NCBI RefSeq assembly: GCF_001555965.1
Contig: NZ_LSHX01000019.1
Span: 1 to 64,000, forward strand
Source: Sphingomonas sp. CCH21-G11
GTDB lineage: Bacteria; Pseudomonadota; Alphaproteobacteria; Sphingomonadales; Sphingomonadaceae
Direction of reading: 5' to 3'
Length of the DNA: 64,000 bases
Positions 57,507 through 64,000 of this stretch are shown in pieces; position 1 is the stretch's first letter; each line of letters opens with the position of its first letter. The position numbers and the translations under genes are program-made. The notes beneath the pieces were generated by a model. That model was not told the DNA's origin. It made no database searches and saw only the letters and a list, made by a program, of their open reading frames with translations.

Positions 57507-57993
57507 ACGCCACACGTCGTCGCGGGCGAAGTTGCGGAAGTTGCGGGCTGTGCGATGTTCGTTCGGGGTGCGCGCAAAGCGTGGGCGCGCTTCGACTTCG
57601 GTCGGAGCGAACGTGGATCCATTGACGCCGAAAGATCGCTGGGCCGGGGCATCGCGACGGGTCTGGCTGACGACGGGCGAGTAGGACAGCCTTTCACGGG
57701 CAGGATGACGGCTGATTAAGGCGCGCTCCAGAGAGTCTGTTTGGCCGCACCCATTTGGTTGCCGAAAGCCCGGAATTTCCCGTCACCCCGGCCCTATGCC
57801 GGGGTCCACCGCGCCGCGAAGCGCCGTCGCGCGCCGGTTGGAGGCGGGCCAATGTGCATGGGGCAAGGGAAGCGCGCCGATCATGGACCGTGCGGGTTGC
57901 ACGGTGGACCCCGGCACGAGGCCGGGGTGACGAGGAGAAAGGGGGGTTCCCCCTTCCCGGTCAGCGTCTCAGGATGAGCGGGTCAATGACGTT
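57507..57993. other. Repeat-bearing intergenic region
   Basis: 487 bp between the UbiH-family gene and Trm112. Left part (about 57556-57616) holds a degenerate family C hairpin; the middle has nothing recognised; the right part is the family A repeat at 57781-57932. No gene-like frame is seen. Confidence 0.6.
57781..57932. repeat. Palindromic repeat (family A), long-spacer form
   Basis: Arms CGTCACCCCGGCCCTATGCC and GGCACGAGGCCGGGGTGACG are separated by ~95 bp, longer than in the other copies. Outer parts match the copies at 15147 and 38177. Confidence 0.85.
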
Positions 57994-58206
57994 TCACCGT
58001 ACCCTGATCCCCCAGCGCCGCGCTTCCTCGACCAGCATCACCGGCACGCCGTTGCGGATCGGGAAGGCGAGGCCCGCGGCGTCGGACACCAGTTCGTCGC
58101 GCGCGGAATCGTGGCGCAGCGGGGTGCGGGTCACCGGGCAGACCAGGATCGACAGCAGCCAGGGATCAAGCGGCGCATCCGTCCCCGGCGCGGCGCCCCC
58201 GTTCAT
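57994..58206 (-). CDS. Trm112 family protein
   Basis: A 70-residue zinc-ribbon-like protein with the bacterial Trm112/YcaR pattern: [20 protein letters not shown] and [19 protein letters not shown]. Of the usual cysteine set only one is kept, as often in bacteria. Eukaryotic Trm112 activates methyltransferases; the bacterial role is not settled. Overlaps the LON-domain gene by 4 bp. Confidence 0.95.
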   Translation of the reverse strand: MNGGAAPGTDAPLDPWLLSILVCPVTRTPLRHDSARDELVSDAAGLAFPIRNGVPVMLVEEARRWGIRVR

Positions 58207-58811
58207 TGCAGCGTCGCGGCGCCGTCGTCGCCGTAACGACCGAAGAACTGCATGAGCTGGACGATCAGCTCGGCGCGCGCCGACAGCGAGTGGGCCTCCA
58301 GCAGTGCCTGTTTCGACGCGATGTCGAATGGTGCGATCTGGGCAATGCCGTTGACCAGTGCCTCGTCGTCGAGCCGCCCGACCGCTTCCCAGTCGACCGC
58401 ATAGCCCTGGGCCTCCGCGAATCGGCGCGATTCGAGCTCGAGCGACGACCGCTCGCCCAGCGCCAGCGATTCATCGGCACCGACCGGCTCCAGCTCGGCC
58501 TCGACCTGGCGAAAGGGGGTCGCAACGTCGAGCTCGCGCAGGATGCGGAAGCGCGCGGTGCCCTGGAGCACGATGTCGTAGCGGCCGTCGGCCAGCGCCT
58601 CGACATCGATGATCTGGCCGAGGCAGCCGACCTCGAACAGCGGCGGCGGCTCGCCCGGTCCGCGCGGCTGGACCATCCCGATGCGCCGGTCGCGGGCAAG
58701 CGCGTCGCTGACCAGCGCGCGATAGCGCGGTTCGAAGATATGTAGCGGCAGGTGCATGCGCGGGAACAGGAGCGCGCCGCCCAGCGGAAAGACCGAGATG
58801 CGCTGGCTCAT
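58203..58811 (-). CDS. LON-substrate-binding-domain protein
   Basis: A 202-residue stand-alone Lon N-terminal domain: [60 protein letters not shown] and [11 protein letters not shown]. No ATPase or protease domain is attached. Starts with an ATG overlapping the stop of the thioredoxin-like gene by 4 bp and lies in the common ybbN-LON-trm112 unit of alphaproteobacteria. Confidence 0.94.
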   Translation of the reverse strand: MSQRISVFPLGGALLFPRMHLPLHIFEPRYRALVSDALARDRRIGMVQPRGPGEPPPLFEVGCLGQIIDVEALADGRYDIVLQGTARFRILRELDVATPFRQVEAELEPVGADESLALGERSSLELESRRFAEAQGYAVDWEAVGRLDDEALVNGIAQIAPFDIASKQALLEAHSLSARAELIVQLMQFFGRYGDDGAATLQ

Positions 58812-59719
58812 CCGAACAGGATCGCCGACAGGCGACGGCGCTGGGCGGAAACCCACGGATCCTCGAGCCCGACGACTTCGAACAGCTTGAGCAGCCGCTG
58901 GCGGGCGGCGCCATCATTCCATTCGCGCTCGGCGGCGATGATCGCGAGCAAAGTGTCGGCCGCGGCTTCGCGGTCGCCCGCCGCCATGTAACCGCCGGCC
59001 AGTTCATAACGCAGCGCGAGATCGTCGGGCGCGGCCGCCGAACGCCGGGCGAGCGCGGCAAGGTCGTCGACCGGCTGCGCCTCACGCGCCAGCGACAATG
59101 CGGCACGCGCGCGATCGACCTCGGGTGCCCTGGCGGCTTCGTCGGGAAGCTCGGCGAGCGCGGCCTCCGCCTCATCGAACCGGCCGAGCAGCACGAGCGC
59201 GCGCGCCCGGCCCGATGCGACCGCGGGGTCGGCGGGTGCCATGTCGGCGATCTGGTCGAAGATCGCGAGCGCACGTTCGCCGTCGCCGCCGGCCAGCACA
59301 TCCTCCCCCATCGCGATCAGCGGCTCGATCTCGGCTTCGACCGACGCGGCCTCGCTTTGCACGGGCAGCTGGCGCAGCAGCTGGTCGAGCATCGCCTTCA
59401 GCTGCGATTCGGTGCGCGCGGGCGTCAGGTCGGCGACGAGCTGGCCCTGGAACATCGCATAGACGGTCGGAATCGAGCGGATCTGGAATTGCGCGGCGAT
59501 GAACTGGTTCTTGTCGGTATCGATCTTGGCGAGCACGACGCCCTTGCCGGCATAGTCGGCGGCGACCTTCTCCAGCACGGGGGCCAGCGCCTTGCACGGC
59601 CCGCACCATTCCGCCCAGAAATCGATGATGACGAGTTGCGTCATCGACGGTTCGACGACGTCGCGGCGGAAATTCTCGACCGCCTCGCGTTCGGCGGCGG
59701 ACATGCCCAGCGTAGCCAA
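58808..59719 (-). CDS. ybbN: Thioredoxin-TPR co-chaperone (YbbN-like)
   Basis: A ~303-residue protein with an N-terminal thioredoxin domain (IIDFWAEWCGPCKALAPVLE with the CGPC active site, and QIRSIPTVYAMFQGQLVADL) and C-terminal tetratricopeptide-like helices. E. coli YbbN (CnoX) lacks the second cysteine and acts as a holdase with GroEL; this form keeps both. The TTG at 59719 is placed six bases after GGAG; the ATG at 59704 is an alternative five codons downstream. Confidence 0.92.
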   Translation of the reverse strand: MATLGMSAAEREAVENFRRDVVEPSMTQLVIIDFWAEWCGPCKALAPVLEKVAADYAGKGVVLAKIDTDKNQFIAAQFQIRSIPTVYAMFQGQLVADLTPARTESQLKAMLDQLLRQLPVQSEAASVEAEIEPLIAMGEDVLAGGDGERALAIFDQIADMAPADPAVASGRARALVLLGRFDEAEAALAELPDEAARAPEVDRARAALSLAREAQPVDDLAALARRSAAAPDDLALRYELAGGYMAAGDREAAADTLLAIIAAEREWNDGAARQRLLKLFEVVGLEDPWVSAQRRRLSAILFG

Positions 59720-59902
59720 GAGACACTCCCTTGCGGATGATTGCGGTGAATTGCGGCAACGCCCCATGTGGGCGCATCGCCGCGCCAAGCCAAGCCCTTT
59801 TGCCGAATCGCACCGGGGGGTTGCGGACCCCGGCGACCGATGCTAGAGGCCGCCGCCTTGACGGAGCCGGTCGGCCACGCCACCGGACACCCAAGCGCCA
59901 GA

Positions 59903-59977
59903 GCGGGCGTAGCTCAGGGGTAGAGCACAACCTTGCCAAGGTTGGGGTCGAGGGTTCGAATCCCTTCGCCCGCTCCA
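59903..59977 (+). tRNA. tRNA-Gly (anticodon GCC)
   Basis: A complete 75-base tRNA with encoded CCA: acceptor arms GCGGGCG/CGCCCGC, D-arm AGCTCAGGGGTAGAGC, anticodon stem-loop ACCTTGCCAAGGT with GCC, and T-arm GAGGGTTCGAATCCCTTC. A possible promoter, TTGCGG-17-TAGAGG, lies upstream at 59821-59849. Confidence 0.98.
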
Positions 59978-60108
59978 GGATTTTTCATGACTTGCCGGAA
60001 ATTCTTCCCCGCCGGGGGCTCGCCTGTGCACAGGCACCCGCGTGCCAGTCGGCGCGCGGATGCCCGGCGGATTGCGGTGCCGGGCCGGGCAGCAGCCCCC
60101 GGCCGCGA

Positions 60109-61443
60109 TCACGCCCCCTGATCGATCGTCCGGCCCTTGGTTTCCGGAAACAGGCGCGCGACGAGCAGCGACTGGAGCAGCATGAAGCCGGCAAAGGCGA
60201 AGAAGGGCGCGGCGGCCGAGGCGGCGGCGATCGGCGGATAGACCCAGGCGATCAGCGCGTTGAGCAGCCAGTGCGTCCCCGCACCCAGCGCCGCCCCCTG
60301 GGCGCGCACCGGTTGCGGGAAGATTTCGGACAGATAGACCCAGATCACCGCGCCCTGGCTGAGCCCGAACGACAGGATGAACAGGACCAGCGACGGCAGC
60401 AGCAGCGCCGGGCCGAGCCACCCGGCCTGGACGAGGCCGGTCAGCAGCAGCGCCACCGCGCAGCCCAGCCCGCCTGCGACGAGCAGCGCCTTGCGCCCCG
60501 CCCGGTCGATCAGCGCCATGCCGAGCAGCGTGGCGACCAGGTTGCACAGCCCGATCGCCACCGCCTGACGATCGGCCGACAGGCTGCTAAATCCCGCCGC
60601 GGTGAAGACGTCGTTCAGATAATAGAGGATCGCATTGATCCCCGAGAGCTGGTTGAAGCTGGCGAGCCCGATCGCGAGCAGGATCGGGCGGCGATGCCGC
60701 CGGAAGCTCAACGGCTCGCGCGCCGGGCTCGCCGGCGCGTCCTGCCGGGTGGCAATCTCGATACCGAGGCGTGCGGCATGGGCATGCCCCTCCTCGACCC
60801 GGCCGCGGCCGATCAGCCAGCGCGGGCTGGTCGGCATCACCAGGGTCATCGCCAGCAGCAATGCCGCGGGGGCGACCGCGACCCCGAGCTTCCACCGCCA
60901 GACCGTCTCGGCCCCCGTCTGCGCCAGCAGCGCGTTCGACGCGTAGGCGGCAAGGATGCCGATGACGATGCAGAGCTGAAATGTCCCGACCAGCCGGCCG
61001 CGCAGCCGAGCGGGCGCCAGTTCGCTGATATAGACCGGTGCCAGCACCGAGGACGCGCCGATGGCGAGCCCGCCGATCAGGCGGGCGGCGGCAAAGGTGC
61101 GCTCGTCCCCCGCCAGGGCGGACGCAAGCGCGGAACCGAGATAGAGCAGCGCGGTGACCGCGAGCATCGCCCGGCTGCCGAAGCGATCGCCCAGCGGGCC
61201 GGCGACGAACGCGCCGACCAGCGTACCCCACAGCGCGATCGACACCGCGAACCCCAGCGCCGCGGGCGTCAGCTCGAACACGCGCACAAGGTCCTTGGTC
61301 ACCCCGGCGATGACCGCGGTGTCGAAGCCGAACAGCAGTCCCGAAATCGCGGCGGCGGCGATGCCGAGCTTCACGCGCAGCGATATTGGCCCGGCCGGCC
61401 CCGCATCGGTCGGGGCAGCTGGGTGGACGGGATCGACAATCAT
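60109..61443 (-). CDS. MFS sugar porter
   Basis: A 444-residue sugar:proton symporter-type protein with twelve helices: GLLFGFDTAVIAGVTKDL, GPLGDRFGSRAMLAVTA, PVYISELAPARLRGRLVGTF, FNQLSGINAILYYLNDVF, DRAGRKALLVAGG and a C-terminal FPETKGRTID, the full sugar-porter signature. It overlaps the CE2-like esterase gene upstream by 4 bp, which suggests uptake of sugars released by the esterase-glycosidase pair. The sugar cannot be named from sequence. Confidence 0.93.
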   Translation of the reverse strand: MIVDPVHPAAPTDAGPAGPISLRVKLGIAAAAISGLLFGFDTAVIAGVTKDLVRVFELTPAALGFAVSIALWGTLVGAFVAGPLGDRFGSRAMLAVTALLYLGSALASALAGDERTFAAARLIGGLAIGASSVLAPVYISELAPARLRGRLVGTFQLCIVIGILAAYASNALLAQTGAETVWRWKLGVAVAPAALLLAMTLVMPTSPRWLIGRGRVEEGHAHAARLGIEIATRQDAPASPAREPLSFRRHRRPILLAIGLASFNQLSGINAILYYLNDVFTAAGFSSLSADRQAVAIGLCNLVATLLGMALIDRAGRKALLVAGGLGCAVALLLTGLVQAGWLGPALLLPSLVLFILSFGLSQGAVIWVYLSEIFPQPVRAQGAALGAGTHWLLNALIAWVYPPIAAASAAAPFFAFAGFMLLQSLLVARLFPETKGRTIDQGA

Positions 61444-62510
61444 GAATCGCCTTTCAGCGCGAGGGCGGTGGTGACGACCGTTTCGGCAAGCGCCTGATGG
61501 TCGCGAGCGGACGGATGGCGGTTGCAGCCGGCGAGCGTGAGGTCCGGAAAGCGCACGACGGCCCGCCGCAACGGGCGAAGCGCCTCGGCGATCTGGTCGA
61601 CATCGGCCGCGAAGCGGGGACCGGCCATCAGGATGAAGCGCGCGCGGGGATGGGCGGCGTGCAGCCGTCCGACGAACGCGACATAACGCGCGCGATAGGC
61701 GCGGCGCAGGGCGGCCTCGTCGGCCCACGCCTCCCCCGCGCGCAGCGGGGTCGAGAAATCGTTGGTGCCCAGATTGACGACGATGAGCGCGGGGGAGGGT
61801 CGCGGCGCACCACGGTCGCCGGCCACGCCGGGCACAGCCCGGTCGTACAGGTCGGGCATCGCCTGAAACGGATGCCCGCCGTCGTAATTGCGCACCATGC
61901 CGCGACCGGAGACCGCGACGATGCGATAATCCATGTCGAGCCGGGCGGCGGCGAGCGGACCGAAGGCCGAGCCGGTGTCGGTGGCGGCGAACACCTCGGC
62001 ATCGTTGCAGCGCGCCTGTTCCAGCCGGTTGCCGTAGCCGACGGTGAACGAATCGCCGATGAATTCCACGACCGGGCGGGCGGCGCGCGGCGCCAGCGGC
62101 ACCGTCGCGCCGCTTGCGAAGAACCCGCCGAACCGCGAGCCCGCGCCGCGCGCTTCGGTAACCTGTTCCAGCCGGATGACGTGATCGCCCGCCGGCAAGC
62201 CGCGCAGCCGCGCGACATGCCGCCCGGGGGCCTTCAGCAGCCGGACCTCGGCCCCGTCGACGCGCAGGCGCAGCCACTGCGTCGGCGCGTCGACGCGGAG
62301 GTCGATCGCCGTGCCGCGAAAGCGCCCCTCGAACCACGCCCCCGGCCAGCCAAAGGCGCGCCAGCCGGCCGCGTCGGCCCGCTCGCCCCCGATCGCATAT
62401 GCGGGGACCGCGCGGCCAGGCGCATCGGCACCGCCGAGAAGCAAGGCGACGGCAGCCAGCGACAGGGCGGCCCTGCCGAGCGCGCGATCAGGCCCCCGCC
62501 CGCCGGTCAT
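61440..62510 (-). CDS. SGNH/GDSL hydrolase, CE2-like acetyl esterase
   Basis: 356 residues with a hydrophobic export signal at ~12-33 (AALSLAAVALLLGG), an N-terminal beta-sandwich (~45-140: WPGAWFEGRFRGTAIDLRVD), and a SGNH hydrolase domain: VVEFIGDSFTVGYGN (nucleophile Ser), the NLGTNDFSTPL block with Gly-Asn, and a late catalytic His in GCNRHPSARDHQALAE. The two-domain layout is that of carbohydrate esterase family 2, which deacetylates plant polysaccharides. It is flanked by 4-bp overlaps to a GH2 gene and the transporter. Confidence 0.88.
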   Translation of the reverse strand: MTGGRGPDRALGRAALSLAAVALLLGGADAPGRAVPAYAIGGERADAAGWRAFGWPGAWFEGRFRGTAIDLRVDAPTQWLRLRVDGAEVRLLKAPGRHVARLRGLPAGDHVIRLEQVTEARGAGSRFGGFFASGATVPLAPRAARPVVEFIGDSFTVGYGNRLEQARCNDAEVFAATDTGSAFGPLAAARLDMDYRIVAVSGRGMVRNYDGGHPFQAMPDLYDRAVPGVAGDRGAPRPSPALIVVNLGTNDFSTPLRAGEAWADEAALRRAYRARYVAFVGRLHAAHPRARFILMAGPRFAADVDQIAEALRPLRRAVVRFPDLTLAGCNRHPSARDHQALAETVVTTALALKGDS

Positions 62511-64000
62511 TGCTCGCCCGGACGGGTCGTGCCGTCGGTTCGCGCGGGAAGCGACAGGTCGACGGCCGCATCGGCCACGTTCCAGCCCCGGACGCGAACC
62601 GCGGCGGGCGGCGCGCCGCTTTCGGGCCAGGCGATGCCGACCGTCCGCGTCTCGCCCGGAAACAGGGTCAGGTAATTGTCGTCATAATAGGCGGGCAGGA
62701 TCCGCCCGCCATCGGCATCGACGAGCGTCAGCTTTACCTGGAGCGCGGGAACGGTCGACTCGTTGCGGATCGCCACGACGGCCCGCGCCGCGCCGGGCGC
62801 GGGCGGCGGCGCATCGAACGACAGGTGCGCGCGCGGCATGTCGTTGAGCGATCGAAGCGCCGCATCGGAGCCGGTGCGCCAGTAATCGTTGCGCGACACG
62901 ATCCGCGGATCCCCCGCCCGTCGCAGTTCGAGGCGAACCAGCTCCACCTCGCCCGCCGCGAGCTTCGGCAGCGTGGCGTCGGCGAGCGGCCGGGTCGCCG
63001 ACGCGGGGACGTCGGTCGCGAACTGGCGCTCCGACAACGGCCGCCCGTCGAGACCCAAGCGCCGGACGGTCACCTGTGCCCCCGCAAGCGCAGTCGGCAG
63101 GCTGTTGACGACCGCCACCGCATCCTCGGGCTGGTTCAGCTGGACATGGACGGGCTCCGCCGCCGACTTGATCGCGTAGAAGCTGGCGTGCGTATCATAG
63201 TCATGGCTCAGCATCTGCCATTCGGTGCTCGGCCACGCCGGCTGGGTCATCCACAGGAGCCGCCCGGAATTGCGGGTGAACAGGCGCGCGTTCATCCCCT
63301 CGAAAATCGCGCGATGCGATTCGAAGTTGAGCAGCTGGGCCTTGCGCTCGAAGTCCTCGAGATCGGCGGGCGCGCCCAGCCGCTCGGTCATCGCGGCCAT
63401 GAAGCCCGCGACGCTGCCGCCCCGCGCACTATGCCAGTCGTGATAGGCCCAGCTGTCGTTCGGCGGCCACTGGTCGGCCGCGGGCACCATCGCCCGGAAC
63501 GCCTCCAGCGTCGGGAAGGAGGGGGTGCCGACCTCGGTCGAGAAGCCCTGTGCGAGATCGGTGAAATAGCGTTCCGGGCGCTGATAGTCCCACGGGCCGC
63601 TGTCCGCCATGTTCACCGAACGCGAGTTGCCGGTGTAATATCGCGTGCCGTCGATCGTGCGGACCAGCGCCTCGAGCCCCTCGTTCAGGACCGGCGGCGG
63701 CACGCCTTCGTTGCGGCCTAGCCACAGGACGATCGACGGATGATGGCGAAAGCGGCGGATCGTATCCTCCGCATTGGCCAGGAACAGCGCGGCGTCGCCG
63801 GGTTCGCCGTTATAATCCTGGGTGGAGATCCAGAAATCGTTGACGACCATGAGGCCATATTCGTCGGCGAGCGCGAACAGCGCCTCTTCCGTATTCTGTC
63901 CCACCCAGTTGCGGATCGTGTTGAGGTTGGCGTCGCGGTGCAGCCGGACATAGGGCTCGAGCCGCGCGCGATCGACCCGCTTCATCAGGTCGTCCATGCC
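62507..64000 (-). CDS. Glycoside hydrolase family 2 protein (5' end outside window)
   Basis: The C-terminal ~497 codons of a GH2 enzyme; the start lies beyond 64000. The TIM-barrel part has RLHRDANLNTIRNWVGQNTE, IVLWLGRNEGVPP with the general acid Glu, and GFSTEVGTPSFPTLEAF with the nucleophile Glu. Later parts are beta-sandwich domains (RAVVAIRNESTVPALQVKLT). The N-E-G and S-T-E-V-G contexts point to the beta-mannosidase/exo-beta-glucosaminidase branch, not beta-galactosidase. With the esterase and transporter it fits use of an acetylated polysaccharide. Confidence 0.88.
   Translation of the reverse strand, partial: GMDDLMKRVDRARLEPYVRLHRDANLNTIRNWVGQNTEEALFALADEYGLMVVNDFWISTQDYNGEPGDAALFLANAEDTIRRFRHHPSIVLWLGRNEGVPPPVLNEGLEALVRTIDGTRYYTGNSRSVNMADSGPWDYQRPERYFTDLAQGFSTEVGTPSFPTLEAFRAMVPAADQWPPNDSWAYHDWHSARGGSVAGFMAAMTERLGAPADLEDFERKAQLLNFESHRAIFEGMNARLFTRNSGRLLWMTQPAWPSTEWQMLSHDYDTHASFYAIKSAAEPVHVQLNQPEDAVAVVNSLPTALAGAQVTVRRLGLDGRPLSERQFATDVPASATRPLADATLPKLAAGEVELVRLELRRAGDPRIVSRNDYWRTGSDAALRSLNDMPRAHLSFDAPPPAPGAARAVVAIRNESTVPALQVKLTLVDADGGRILPAYYDDNYLTLFPGETRTVGIAWPESGAPPAAVRVRGWNVADAAVDLSLPARTDGTTRPGEQ

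Noticed and set aside
57741..57977. Small plus-strand frame (78 codons) before Trm112
   Set aside because: It lies on the palindromic family A repeat and has no protein-like pattern or ribosome binding site.
60023..60036. GCCTGTGCACAGGC perfect palindrome after tRNA-Gly
   Set aside because: Short, without spacer or U-run; not a convincing terminator or operator.
59731..61497. A 588-codon plus-strand frame across the tRNA and sugar porter
   Set aside because: It crosses tRNA-Gly and lies antisense to a clear MFS transporter; composition is that of a shadow frame.

Overview
The window is a GC-rich chromosomal segment of an alphaproteobacterium, most likely a sphingomonad (Sphingomonas or a close relative). 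The evidence is the SUF operon layout, a gene-transfer-agent (GTA) remnant ending in a DUF2793 gene, a hemC-hemD-mitofilin-like cluster, LeuRS-LptE-HolA linkage, and small palindromic repeats of the 'GTCACCCCGG' and 'CCTTCAGGGGAGGGG' types between genes. No phage, IS element, CRISPR array or rRNA operon was seen. Most of the content is housekeeping genes, packed tightly with many 4-bp ATGA/GTGA stop-start overlaps.

Layout. 1-2.8 kb (minus): an OmpA-like outer-membrane protein cut by the window edge, a DUF2793 gene, and what looks like a collapsed GTA cluster in which the 5' part of a small-terminase-like gene is joined to the 3' part of the large tail-tip gene; a promoter with an upstream palindrome remains. 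2.85-8.9 kb (minus): the Fe-S assembly operon rrf2 regulator-sufB-(AT-rich ORF)-sufC-sufD-sufS-DUF59-sufA, with a palindromic operator candidate at its head. This operon carries three palindromic repeats, two of them inside coding sequence, plus a foreign-looking membrane-protein gene and a second, diverged copy of the sufB 3' tail. 8.9-17.5 kb: an AraC-type regulator, pyrD, a DUF2061 protein, gamma-glutamyltransferase, long-chain acyl-CoA ligase, aspartokinase and ubiG. 17.8-25.5 kb (plus): an S41 lipoprotein protease, a DUF427 protein, polA, a cation/proton antiporter, a polysaccharide flippase and a lone Flp pilin.

25.5-34.4 kb (mostly minus): purH, heparinase-like protein, rpe, rsmB, htpX, the plus-strand DUF1674 (SDHAF4-like) gene, gpsA and tsaD. 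34.4-41.4 kb (plus): hemC, hemD, a Mic60/mitofilin-like protein, glutaryl-CoA dehydrogenase, a GNAT protein, a CaiB-type CoA transferase and a secreted GH13 enzyme. 41.4-47.9 kb (minus): DUF72, AI-2E-type permease, holA, lptE, leuS, DUF3576 lipoprotein. 48-58 kb: a small beta-barrel-like protein, a ThiE-like protein, a YggS-type PLP protein, HAD hydrolase, ribA, xth, lolA, ftsK and a UbiH-family hydroxylase. 58-64 kb: Trm112, a LON-substrate-binding protein and a thioredoxin-TPR (YbbN-like) protein, tRNA-Gly(GCC), and at the right edge a sugar transporter, a CE2-like esterase and a GH2 glycosidase that together look like part of a polysaccharide-use locus.

The most unusual material is the GTA collapse, the insertion-rich suf operon, an in-frame palindromic insertion in leuS, and two unannotated small-transcript candidates (a 33-codon ORF ahead of tandem terminators opposite the pyrD leader, and a promoter-terminator unit between lolA and xth).
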